DNA of 64,000 bases from Melioribacteraceae bacterium. GTDB lineage: Bacteria > Bacteroidota > Ignavibacteria > Ignavibacteriales > Melioribacteraceae. The notes beneath the pieces are model-generated. The model was not told the origin of the DNA. It did not search any database and saw nothing but the letters and a program-made list of their open reading frames with translations. Positions 43,522-52,125 of the stretch are shown piece by piece (the first letter of the stretch is position 1; every line of letters starts with the position of its first letter). The DNA lies in NCBI GenBank assembly GCA_022181065.1, contig BQMY01000086.1, positions 22,336 through 86,335 on the forward strand, in the 5' to 3' direction. The position numbers were made by a program, and so were the translations under genes.

Positions 43522-46503
43522 CTATTTAAGATATTCCAGAATTAATTTCATCACTTTTGTTCGCATCGAGGATGTTTCTATAGCTTCAAAAGGGAAACCC
43601 ATTGTAATGACACTGAAGTCACCACGGAAGCCAACAGCCGCACAAAAACTGTTCTCCTTATAACGCAAAAGAGGATACCCCAACCTGCCGGGTGAAATCT
43701 CGTCAGGAGATTCGACCGCGTAAAACTTTTCATCCAGACTCGTATGAAAGCTGAAATCAAAGTTGCCGTCCGGAAAATTAAAATAACTTTGCACGATACC
43801 CCTGCGTGAAGCGTGATCAGTTCCCCGAACTATGTTCAAATACGATTTCGCAAAATTAACAACGCTGCTATCCGGTTCATTATTTTCAAAAATCTCCGAA
43901 GAAATATATGCTCCTGATAAGAAAACCTTCCCACCGTCATCCATATATTTCTTCAAAGTGGCGATTAACCCCGGAGTAAAAATTTTGAAATCAGGAAGTT
44001 TATCCGCCATCTCACTTCTTTGCGCCGGAGTTGTTTTCTCTTCACCATATAACAGATCAATCATTGGATATTTCGAAGTTTTCACAAGTCCCGATTCAAA
44101 AACCTCATCACTTACGGAGACAAAAGATTTTCCGTTTTCCATCAGCGCATGAGCATGAATATAGGTATAATCGAATGTATTACCCGCAATTATGGATGTT
44201 TCATAATCAGCAAAACTGGCACCGTGACCGGGCGCGTCATTAGTTAAAAATTCACTTTTGATCTCAAAATCATACTGAAAACCGGTAAAACCGATATCGT
44301 ACATATATGGTACACCATTATCAAGCATACCGGTAAAACCCGCAAACTCTTCATCGTAAAAAGACTCCGGGGCTGAAATTCTGTCGAAACCGTTAACGAT
44401 CATTACCGGTGAAGTATCACCCTCAGCAATCCCGAATGATAAAATTTCCGAAGGGAAACTTTCACCACCATTATTTAAAGCGGTAACTTTGAATGAGTAA
44501 ATATTGCCCGGTTTTACATCCTGGATAATAGTTTCAGGAGTTGTTGTTATAAATCCTGAATCGAAATCGCGGTCATTTACTCGTGTATATACTTTGTACA
44601 TGGTTGGTTCCGCGGTAGGCTCAAGCGGGTCGGAGACAGGTTGCCAATATAATTTCAAACTGTTTTCATCAACTAGCTCACCATAAAAGTGATCAACAGG
44701 CAACGGTTGAATAACAAAATCAAATCCGTTTTGAACCGCGATAAACTTTGCTATCGATTTGTAAATAGAACGTGACACAGTAAATCTGAATCTTGGATCA
44801 AGCATAAACTTCATGTCGGTAAAGTTCTGGTGCGAGAGGAGTTCCAGCAATACCGCCGGAGTATTGGGACGAAAAGATTCACTGTAAAGTTCATCCATGA
44901 GTTGTCGTCTTGACCATGCGGGGTCGAAAGTTGCTTTTATATCATCAACAATCTGGGTTTGCATGATATCCGCAAAATCACGATTTGCCATTCTTGAAAC
45001 ACCGTCCGGAAATGTCTCAACACTATCAAGATCAGTAGAACTGAAGATAAGTAATGTTCCCACAGTTGTATCATTATAGGTTATACCAGCATCGGTATGG
45101 AAGGCAATAGAAGCATCCACAGGAATATTCAATCCTTCCGCGTTTCGGTTTTTATTCGGTCCGAATGGCGCACCCATAAGGTAGTTAACGTATTCTCCCC
45201 TGCTCTTGTAATCATCATTATAATCATTATAACCACCATGAAAATTATACACAAGTGTATCAGGCATACCGGCATATTGCAGCCAGTAGCGGGCACCTTC
45301 AAGAAACTTGGGTCTTCCGGAGACTGCTCCACCCCGTTCTACGAGTCCCATACCTCCGCCAAACCTAACACCATCAGCGGTGATGATTTTACCAGGAGTT
45401 TTACTCTCGTTTGACAAAACCACCCCACGATTTTCATTAAATCCCTTTTTAAATCTGAAAGTACCGAGGTAAATCCAGGTTCCCCCACCCTTCTGTTGAT
45501 TAACGAGAAAATCAGTTTTACCACCTTCATGATAAACAGTGTAGTGGGCGTCATTTACATTATCATCACTCATCTGCCAAGAAACATATACAGCATAATC
45601 ACCGGTCTCGGGAATTTCCGGAAGCCACATAACTCTGGCATCAGCCTTGTCAGCTGCTCTGATTTTTCTGGAGGAGCCATAATCGAATGGATTATAAAAA
45701 TCAGGGTAAGGTGGGGTTCCGTATGCGAATCCGCTTGTGTCGGTTACCCAGCTATTCGTTTCATCAGCGGCAAACTCAACATATTTACCTGACAAATTCT
45801 CAATTGGTGTATCATTATCAATTACTACTTCGTTGGACTGTAAGTCTCTTTCGCGGGGAATAAAGAGGTTCGCACCGGAGTTCTCCAGCATCGGATAAAT
45901 AAAAGGAATAGTAACGGACATCGGTATAAGGTCCTCTACCGTCTGGAACAAGCGTGGACGTTGCCATTCCCATCTTTGCGAATATGAACTGTAATACCAG
46001 CCGTGGCTGTGCCAGAAAACAATATTTTTTCCCGACAATCCGTTCTCATAGACTTCTCTATCCAATCTTGTCACTACCGGTTCACCCCGTTCGGTTTTAA
46101 GATTCAATCTTTCATTATCAAAATCATCTTTCCCCGTACGGTAGATATTTGGAATAAATTCTTCGAGCTTTTTTTCTTGTGAATAAAAAGAAAACTGATA
46201 ATTTTCTTCCGGAAGATTGATATCTTGCTCCGCTGCCCGCTGGAGTTTTTCGATCAGTTCATTCCTGATGGGAAGTGAGGTGAACCGTTTATTGAAAGAA
46301 ATTGAGATAATATTCTCGTTAATAGAAATTGAATCAATCCTCACCCCGGGAGGAATATTCTCAATAACATTCCCTGCTCTCAAATGTGCCTCAAATAAGG
46401 CGAGTCTTTCCTCTAATGTAGCATTTTCCTTATCCAACTCGGTAGTTGTTGAACAGGCAGACACAATCAGAATACCTGCTAAAACTAAAAGTAACCTTTT
46501 CAT
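43522..46503 (-). CDS. lipoprotein N-acetylmuramoyl-L-alanine amidase with inserted golvesin-like domain
   Basis: 993 residues. Lipoprotein signal with C17 (LIVSACS). Amidase_3-type catalytic pieces are visible but split: HSHGWYY at 165-169, LENSGANLFIPRERD near 206-220, then an insertion, then FHTDAG at 468-473 and AVLLELLSHQN with the catalytic-type Glu near 554. The insertion at about 240-384 resembles a golvesin C-terminal-like (Xly-type) domain (YVEFAADETNSWVTD, GDYAVYVSWQ, VLSNES, ADGVRFGGG). An FN3 domain (about 605-710) and a final module (711-993), shared with the M23-like protein at 6.8 kb, complete it. Cleaves the amide between MurNAc and the stem peptide. Confidence 0.85.
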   Translation of the reverse strand: MKRLLLVLAGILIVSACSTTTELDKENATLEERLALFEAHLRAGNVIENIPPGVRIDSISINENIISISFNKRFTSLPIRNELIEKLQRAAEQDINLPEENYQFSFYSQEKKLEEFIPNIYRTGKDDFDNERLNLKTERGEPVVTRLDREVYENGLSGKNIVFWHSHGWYYSSYSQRWEWQRPRLFQTVEDLIPMSVTIPFIYPMLENSGANLFIPRERDLQSNEVVIDNDTPIENLSGKYVEFAADETNSWVTDTSGFAYGTPPYPDFYNPFDYGSSRKIRAADKADARVMWLPEIPETGDYAVYVSWQMSDDNVNDAHYTVYHEGGKTDFLVNQQKGGGTWIYLGTFRFKKGFNENRGVVLSNESKTPGKIITADGVRFGGGMGLVERGGAVSGRPKFLEGARYWLQYAGMPDTLVYNFHGGYNDYNDDYKSRGEYVNYLMGAPFGPNKNRNAEGLNIPVDASIAFHTDAGITYNDTTVGTLLIFSSTDLDSVETFPDGVSRMANRDFADIMQTQIVDDIKATFDPAWSRRQLMDELYSESFRPNTPAVLLELLSHQNFTDMKFMLDPRFRFTVSRSIYKSIAKFIAVQNGFDFVIQPLPVDHFYGELVDENSLKLYWQPVSDPLEPTAEPTMYKVYTRVNDRDFDSGFITTTPETIIQDVKPGNIYSFKVTALNNGGESFPSEILSFGIAEGDTSPVMIVNGFDRISAPESFYDEEFAGFTGMLDNGVPYMYDIGFTGFQYDFEIKSEFLTNDAPGHGASFADYETSIIAGNTFDYTYIHAHALMENGKSFVSVSDEVFESGLVKTSKYPMIDLLYGEEKTTPAQRSEMADKLPDFKIFTPGLIATLKKYMDDGGKVFLSGAYISSEIFENNEPDSSVVNFAKSYLNIVRGTDHASRRGIVQSYFNFPDGNFDFSFHTSLDEKFYAVESPDEISPGRLGYPLLRYKENSFCAAVGFRGDFSVITMGFPFEAIETSSMRTKVMKLILEYLK

Positions 46504-46533
46504 TTGTAATTCCGCAATTTCAATAATTTGTTT

Positions 46534-47388
46534 CTAGGCGAGCACTGGAGTGTACTCGGTATTTATTATTTCTCCGTCGGTCAATCCATTACAAGATTTA
46601 TGGGTAGCGTTACGCGCGTCAGAAGCGTCAAAATGTGATCCGTCTTTCGTATATATGATTGTCATACCTTCACGCATCTCGTTAGTATTATTTCCCCCGG
46701 CACCATGAAAAGTAAGACCACTATGGAATGTCGCGTCACCTGCTAACAATGGAACTTTAACATTATTCTGCGGATCGAGCGAATCGGGGAAATGCGGATT
46801 TTTGAAAATATCAATATACTCCCGCAAACCAGGTTTGTGTGTACCGGGATAAAAATAGAGAGATCCTTTTTCAACAGGAACGTCATTCATCGCCATCCAG
46901 ATTGTAGTAGTAAACTCCGGTTCTTTAACAGGCCAGTATGAAGAATCCTGGTGAACATCAGTCGGTCTGCCACCCGGTTCCTTGAATAACGCCTGGTCAT
47001 GCCATAATCTTATATTTTTCACTTTCATTAAGTCACGCCCTATTCCTGCAAGACGCTCTGAAAATACAACATCCTTCACTGCCGGAAAATCAAAACACAA
47101 ATATCCGCACTGTAAAAATGATTGTTCATACTGCGATTTTTCGGAAAGCACACGCTTATCATGTTCCTTGCGCAATAATACAGCGGCCTGTATAACTTTT
47201 CTGGCGTATTTCAGAGCATCACCCGCGAGTATTTTCGTTACTTTGATAAAGCCGTTTTCCTGATAATATTCTATTTGCTCATCGGAAACAGGATACGGAG
47301 TGTTATAATAATCTTTAATAATGGCTGGTGTTGGGGCGTTTAACAGCTCAAGAGCTGATTCACGTGTGAGTCCTTCAAATTTTATCAT
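46534..47388 (-). CDS. phytanoyl-CoA dioxygenase (PhyH)-family Fe(II)/2-oxoglutarate enzyme
   Basis: 284 residues from the ATG at 47388 (MIKFEGLTRESALELL); the longer frame to 47505 overlaps the PorV-like gene and has no plausible start. Cupin-fold iron site: H146 and D148 in DVHQDSSYW, distal His in GLTFHGAGGN near 228, and Arg239 in NEMREG as the 2-oxoglutarate contact. SLYFYPGTHKPG is typical of PhyH proteins. These enzymes hydroxylate varied small molecules and the substrate cannot be told. A terminator-like hairpin separates it from the upstream PorV-like gene, so it may have its own promoter. Confidence 0.85.
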   Translation of the reverse strand: MIKFEGLTRESALELLNAPTPAIIKDYYNTPYPVSDEQIEYYQENGFIKVTKILAGDALKYARKVIQAAVLLRKEHDKRVLSEKSQYEQSFLQCGYLCFDFPAVKDVVFSERLAGIGRDLMKVKNIRLWHDQALFKEPGGRPTDVHQDSSYWPVKEPEFTTTIWMAMNDVPVEKGSLYFYPGTHKPGLREYIDIFKNPHFPDSLDPQNNVKVPLLAGDATFHSGLTFHGAGGNNTNEMREGMTIIYTKDGSHFDASDARNATHKSCNGLTDGEIINTEYTPVLA

Positions 47389-47433
47389 ATAGTACCGTCG
47401 GTCTTGTTTTTGGTTCGGTACGCAAATATAATA

Positions 47434-47461
47434 AAGTCCCTCCTCAAAAACGAGAAGGGAC
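47434..47461 (-). terminator. terminator after PorV-like gene
   Basis: On the minus strand: 10-bp stem GTCCCTTCTC/GAGGAGGGAC (one G-T pair), 6-base loop GTTTTT, followed by TTTATTATATTTG. It lies 22 bases past the stop of the PorV-like gene and 45 bases before the PhyH start. Confidence 0.75.
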
Positions 47462-47482
47462 AATAAACTGTTGGCGCAAAAA

Positions 47483-48493
47483 TTAGAATTTAACTCCCAT
47501 ACCAAGATAGTGAACCTCGGTCAGGCGACCGAAATCCTGATAAGCGTAGTCAATCTGAACTCTGATGGTGCTCAATAAGCGATAGTTCAAACCAACTCCC
47601 AGAGTCAAACCCTGCTCGCTGTCAACTTCGAAAAGTGATTTATAACCACCACGCAACGAAAGCATTTCGTTCCAGGTATATTCAATACCGGTGTTGAGAT
47701 ATTCGTAGTGATCATTAGGGTGAACCGCGTCAATTGCAACTGTAAGAACATTTTTATCCATTTTAATCAGGTCAGCAGCAACACCAACTCTGAACAACAA
47801 GGGGAGATCATACGCTTCCATCTCAAGATCTGTGTTGATGAGGTTTCCGGTAGAAGTACCAATCTGCTTCAATGTAATTATATCACGTCCGTCAAGCTGC
47901 ATTTTTGTACCAAAATTCGAAATACTCGCCGCGAGACGAAATTCATTCAGGATTGGTATTTTATACATTGTTCCGATATCGAACGCTACACCTGAAGCGG
48001 ATTCATTCCAGATATACTCGGTAACGTACTTGGCGTTAAACCCGATCGAGAAGTTATCGGTAAGATTACGGGCGTAACTGATTCCCGCGGTCAATCCACC
48101 TGCCGAGAAATATTCACCGGTACCTTCAGGCTGTTCAATTGTTCTAACCAGCATTTCATCCATAGTAAGAACAGAAATAAACATACCTACTGTACCGAGA
48201 CCGGGAATGTGAGAAGTTACACCGGCGAAATCGAGTTGTACATCCGCGAACCACTCAACATGATTGAAATACGCGCTCCTGGAGTAGTTTTGAGCGATTC
48301 CCGCAGGATTCCAGTACATTGAGGAGACATCATCGGAAGTTGCGGTAAATGCTCCCCCCATCCCTATGGCACGGGGGCTAACACCAATTTTAAGAAACTG
48401 CGCCGCAGTCGTTGCTGTCTTGGCGAGATTCTGCGCCCCGGCTGAGCTGACCGAGACCATTATGATCAACAAAATTAATTTTATGTATCGCAT
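47483..48493 (-). CDS. PorV/PorQ-family outer-membrane protein (T9SS-associated)
   Basis: 336 residues. Signal peptide (MRYIKLILLIIMVSVSSAGA), then the family N-terminus FLKIGVSPRAIGMGGAFTA and SSMYWNPAGIA, and repeated amphipathic beta strands typical of a 14-strand FadL-like barrel. PorV members shuttle T9SS cargo to the attachment complex, though Ignavibacteria have many paralogues, often beside cargo genes, and not all need be the true PorV. It is third in a row of minus-strand genes: TonB receptor, large cargo protein, this one. A specific partner role for its neighbour is inferred from position. Confidence 0.85.
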   Translation of the reverse strand: MRYIKLILLIIMVSVSSAGAQNLAKTATTAAQFLKIGVSPRAIGMGGAFTATSDDVSSMYWNPAGIAQNYSRSAYFNHVEWFADVQLDFAGVTSHIPGLGTVGMFISVLTMDEMLVRTIEQPEGTGEYFSAGGLTAGISYARNLTDNFSIGFNAKYVTEYIWNESASGVAFDIGTMYKIPILNEFRLAASISNFGTKMQLDGRDIITLKQIGTSTGNLINTDLEMEAYDLPLLFRVGVAADLIKMDKNVLTVAIDAVHPNDHYEYLNTGIEYTWNEMLSLRGGYKSLFEVDSEQGLTLGVGLNYRLLSTIRVQIDYAYQDFGRLTEVHYLGMGVKF

Positions 48494-48537
48494 TTAATTC
48501 TCCAATTTCTTTAATGATTATGTTATGTCACATATCA

Positions 48538-51500
48538 TTACTTGATTAGCGCAAATTTTAAGATTTTTTCTCCAATTCCCGGTGCGTCTATATGAGCAAC
48601 ATACACACCGTATGCAACCGCGAATCCGTCTCTGTTCAGGAGATTCCAGTTTTCACTTCCACTGTTTATTGCGGAATCGTGCTGAAGAGTATTAACCAAC
48701 TCTCCTGAAAGAGTGTAAATCCTGATGGTACATTGAGGAGGAAGGTTCTCAAAATAGATTCTCCTTTCACCTCTGGTTTGACCGGGTAATGGATTTGCGG
48801 GTTCAAGTTCGTTGTATCCAACGTATGGATTTGGAACAACATAAATATCATCGAGTGCCGATTTTGCAAGCTCGGTACTCATTTTTGCGCTTTCTGTTGT
48901 GAATTGGAAAACATCACGCGATGTAAACGGTTTATTGGTTTTAATCAAATAAACATCTCCATCGGTGGGCTCTCTCGGAACAGCATTACTGTCACTTGGC
49001 GGATAAAATCCTACCTGCCAGCCTACGGAATCGGAAGATGCACCTGTCTGTCCGGGAAGGAAAATCAATATCGATTCACCCCAGTCGAGTGAGTCATTTC
49101 TTGTAACCGCGTTTTCTACGAGTACAGTAACGGCTTCTTCTCTTCCAACTTCGGGCGTTACATCAAATACCTGGAATGTAACATCTATCTCTTGACCGCT
49201 TGTATTTTTTGAAGTACCAATAATATTTTCAGAGAATACCACTTCATAATCAGCGGGATATTTTACTTTATTTTTCAATCCAAGTTGTGTCAACTGAGCT
49301 ACACCGCGGAAGTTTGTGTTTCCTTCCTTCCAGCCGGTACCGATTGTATCGATTGATACATCATCAAAATCGTACAATTTAACGCGCAGACCATCAAAAA
49401 CGGGATTTGTATCTTCCCCGTTTAACGCGGTGCTGTTTCTTACCGGAAAGTATCTGTATGTAACATTACATCTGGAATTATCAGGTATCGAACTGCCGTC
49501 AACTCTTCTTATTGTACCTCTTTCAAAATCAAGCATATAGTCAGTGCCCTGAGTGTAAGTTGTACCATTTGGACCGACTACTTCAAGGTACGAATCGTTT
49601 GAAATTGAGCCGTAACTTAGCTGCGAATACTTGGTTTCATAAAAAGTAACCGCATCTGTTACGGGTGTTTTACTCAACAATGTGAAGTTGGTACCTTTTA
49701 CCAGTTGTCCGTTTGAAACAATTGAATCCTTGAAAGTTATTTCATAGCTCGCGCCTTCAGGAACATCCAGCGGATCCATTATTTCAAGTTCAATAGCCGC
49801 GGTGGAACGTCCACTAACCAACATTACATTGTCGCCAGTCACAGGAGGAGCAACATATCCACCGGCATTTTTACCCGGAGTTGCCGATACCGTATTTTTA
49901 TCAAATTTAAGTTCACCGGTAATAGGATCAACGGAAATTTTCTTTGTTGTTTCAGTTGGAGGGATACCAATGGAATCACCATGATCATAAGCAACAACCG
50001 CATAGTAGTAGGTCTGACCATTTATGACCTCATTCGAGTCAACAAAACTGTGGACAAGTCCGCTATTGTTACCAAGATAGTAGTGAACACCTCTTCCCTG
50101 ATATTCAACAGGATGGAATCCATCCCACCAGTCCTCGAACTCGGCGGTATAATCCCTGCTGCCGTCAAGATCGGTATAAGGTTCGCCTTTATCCCATTGA
50201 CCATTCTGGTTTAAGTCCTCAAAAGGTTCGGTACGAGTACCAATATCCCATTTTGCTTCTGTTCCATCAACTGTTTTCAGCGGATCATTCAAAAACGCTG
50301 AGCCACGTCCGTCGGTGATCAGTTTGATATCTTCAAAATCGGGATCGGTAGAACGATAGATCACATAACCTTCGAAATCTTTTCCGGTAATCGGGTCGAT
50401 ACTCTGTTCTGCCGCGTCATCCCAGTAAAGAGTTACTTTTTTATCACCCGGAACAGCCGTTACAGTCGGAAGAACCGGAGGTTTGAAAAATTGATAGTTC
50501 TGATTATAAATTGTCTGAACAGTTTCTGCTGACAGAAGCAGATCGTCAAGATCATATCCGTATAGCAGCGCCATAGAGATACGCTTGGTTTCACCTGCTT
50601 TCAGCGAAATAAATCCTGAACCGAATATGAATACGATATCAGTTTTGTTCTGAATATCGGAAAAGTTACCGGGTAGGGATCTGTTCCACATTCTTTCATC
50701 ATCAGCGATAGAACCGCCATCACGCCAGGTCCAGGAGTTAAAACTGGTCAAACCAATCTGGTCTGATTCGTCAAGATCGGTAAATTCAAAATTCGGTTCA
50801 CCCGGTGCAAGAGGATCCGGTGAGCCGTCAGGATTTACTTTTCCGGCAGTGGGAAATCCATCGCCTTCACCTTCATCGCCGGTTTGCGGGATACCATCTA
50901 TACCAACGTCATGCAGATCAGGGTTCCAGTCGCCGTCATTGTCGATACCGTCGTACTGGGTTTCGTCGATCATACCATCACCATCGTTATCCTGACCATC
51001 CACACTACCGGGTGATTCGAGGAATTTACATCCGATGTAACCTAATGGCAATCCATAATCACCTTCCCTGTCAACGTCATAAAAATAGACCATACTTCTT
51101 GAGTAAACTGGAATATTATCCACATTAACATTCGGAGTTGAATATGGAGGCACGAAATAACCCCAGTCATCAGTGTTTTCAGGTGAACCACCACCAACAT
51201 CAGGGTCGCCGTAAATACCGAAAATCACAGAATCGAGGTCTCTTTCACTCGTGTTCGTAATTGTATAAACAAAGAAGATGGTATTTTCAGCGAGTGAGTT
51301 ACTCCACTGAAACGCTCTGCCATCAACCTGCACACCAAGACCCCTTCTTGAGGTATCAGCTACAGGGAACGGTTTATAGTCAAATTCACGGTTAAACCTG
51401 TCATCCATTGCCCAGTATATCTCAAGATCCGCGTTAGAAGCATCCTGCGAAAGGAAACCTGGCCAGACGTATTTACCTAAAGTTTCATTATACCAGTTTC

Positions 51501-52101
51501 GTGGCCAGCTATCAGGTTTGCCATCGCCATCCGCATCTTCTGCAGGATTAGAAGCGATTTTACCCTGTGTAGAATCAGCGTATCCAGCAAGAGGCTGCCA
51601 TTGCCATAATTCTGTAGGGTCAGCGGGGTTTACTTCAAATAGTCCACCGTAGTCATTAAGAGCATCTGAAATAATATGTACTACTTCACCGGAACTATCT
51701 TCAGGTACAGCCGCGGCAACAAAAGGACAAAACTGGAATACATAACTCAAGCCGTTCCAGACACCGTTACTAGTATGCCTCAACAAACCGTAACCCGGAC
51801 CTATACCACCGTAATTATAAACCTGCATAGTAACACGGTTACCATTCATAATAAATGATTTACGGTCACGCTGCGCGTTTTCTTTTCCAATTTTAGTACC
51901 CGATTCTTTTTCGAGCAATTGTTCCATTACTTCAGGAGAATGCTGCTTTACCTCCTGATTCTGTTCCATTTGCCGTAATAAATTCTTTACAGCCTGATGT
52001 TCTCTTTCTCTTTGCGCCTGCCTGTCCTGGGCATTCGCTGTTACCGCAAAGAGGAATGTTATCATCAGAATATATTTGAGTAAATTAAAAAATTTCATCA
52101 T
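48538..52101 (-). CDS. large secreted protein with FlgD-like T9SS sorting tail
   Basis: 1187 residues. Signal peptide, a short Gln-rich coiled segment (AQREREHQAVKNLLRQMEQ), beta-rich domains, and Asp-rich calcium-like stretches (GQDNDGDGMIDE and GIDNDGDWNPD near residues 370-400). An FN3-like region follows near 560-690 (VPGDKKVTLYWDDAA ... GQTYYYAVVAYDHG). The C-terminus has VVPNPYVGYNE and YTLSGELVNTL and ends ILKFALIK, the FlgD-ig-like variant of T9SS sorting. An SD, GGAG, precedes a double ATG. It sits between the TonB receptor and the PorV-like gene, 25 and 44 bases away. Function unknown, probably surface-exposed. Confidence 0.8.
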   Translation of the reverse strand: MMKFFNLLKYILMITFLFAVTANAQDRQAQREREHQAVKNLLRQMEQNQEVKQHSPEVMEQLLEKESGTKIGKENAQRDRKSFIMNGNRVTMQVYNYGGIGPGYGLLRHTSNGVWNGLSYVFQFCPFVAAAVPEDSSGEVVHIISDALNDYGGLFEVNPADPTELWQWQPLAGYADSTQGKIASNPAEDADGDGKPDSWPRNWYNETLGKYVWPGFLSQDASNADLEIYWAMDDRFNREFDYKPFPVADTSRRGLGVQVDGRAFQWSNSLAENTIFFVYTITNTSERDLDSVIFGIYGDPDVGGGSPENTDDWGYFVPPYSTPNVNVDNIPVYSRSMVYFYDVDREGDYGLPLGYIGCKFLESPGSVDGQDNDGDGMIDETQYDGIDNDGDWNPDLHDVGIDGIPQTGDEGEGDGFPTAGKVNPDGSPDPLAPGEPNFEFTDLDESDQIGLTSFNSWTWRDGGSIADDERMWNRSLPGNFSDIQNKTDIVFIFGSGFISLKAGETKRISMALLYGYDLDDLLLSAETVQTIYNQNYQFFKPPVLPTVTAVPGDKKVTLYWDDAAEQSIDPITGKDFEGYVIYRSTDPDFEDIKLITDGRGSAFLNDPLKTVDGTEAKWDIGTRTEPFEDLNQNGQWDKGEPYTDLDGSRDYTAEFEDWWDGFHPVEYQGRGVHYYLGNNSGLVHSFVDSNEVINGQTYYYAVVAYDHGDSIGIPPTETTKKISVDPITGELKFDKNTVSATPGKNAGGYVAPPVTGDNVMLVSGRSTAAIELEIMDPLDVPEGASYEITFKDSIVSNGQLVKGTNFTLLSKTPVTDAVTFYETKYSQLSYGSISNDSYLEVVGPNGTTYTQGTDYMLDFERGTIRRVDGSSIPDNSRCNVTYRYFPVRNSTALNGEDTNPVFDGLRVKLYDFDDVSIDTIGTGWKEGNTNFRGVAQLTQLGLKNKVKYPADYEVVFSENIIGTSKNTSGQEIDVTFQVFDVTPEVGREEAVTVLVENAVTRNDSLDWGESILIFLPGQTGASSDSVGWQVGFYPPSDSNAVPREPTDGDVYLIKTNKPFTSRDVFQFTTESAKMSTELAKSALDDIYVVPNPYVGYNELEPANPLPGQTRGERRIYFENLPPQCTIRIYTLSGELVNTLQHDSAINSGSENWNLLNRDGFAVAYGVYVAHIDAPGIGEKILKFALIK

Positions 52102-52125
52102 TGTTAACTCTCCAGTTTGGATAAC

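Noticed and set aside
47389..47505. N-terminal extension of the PhyH protein
   Set aside because: It crosses the terminator-like hairpin and overlaps the PorV-like gene; the ATG at 47388 fits better.
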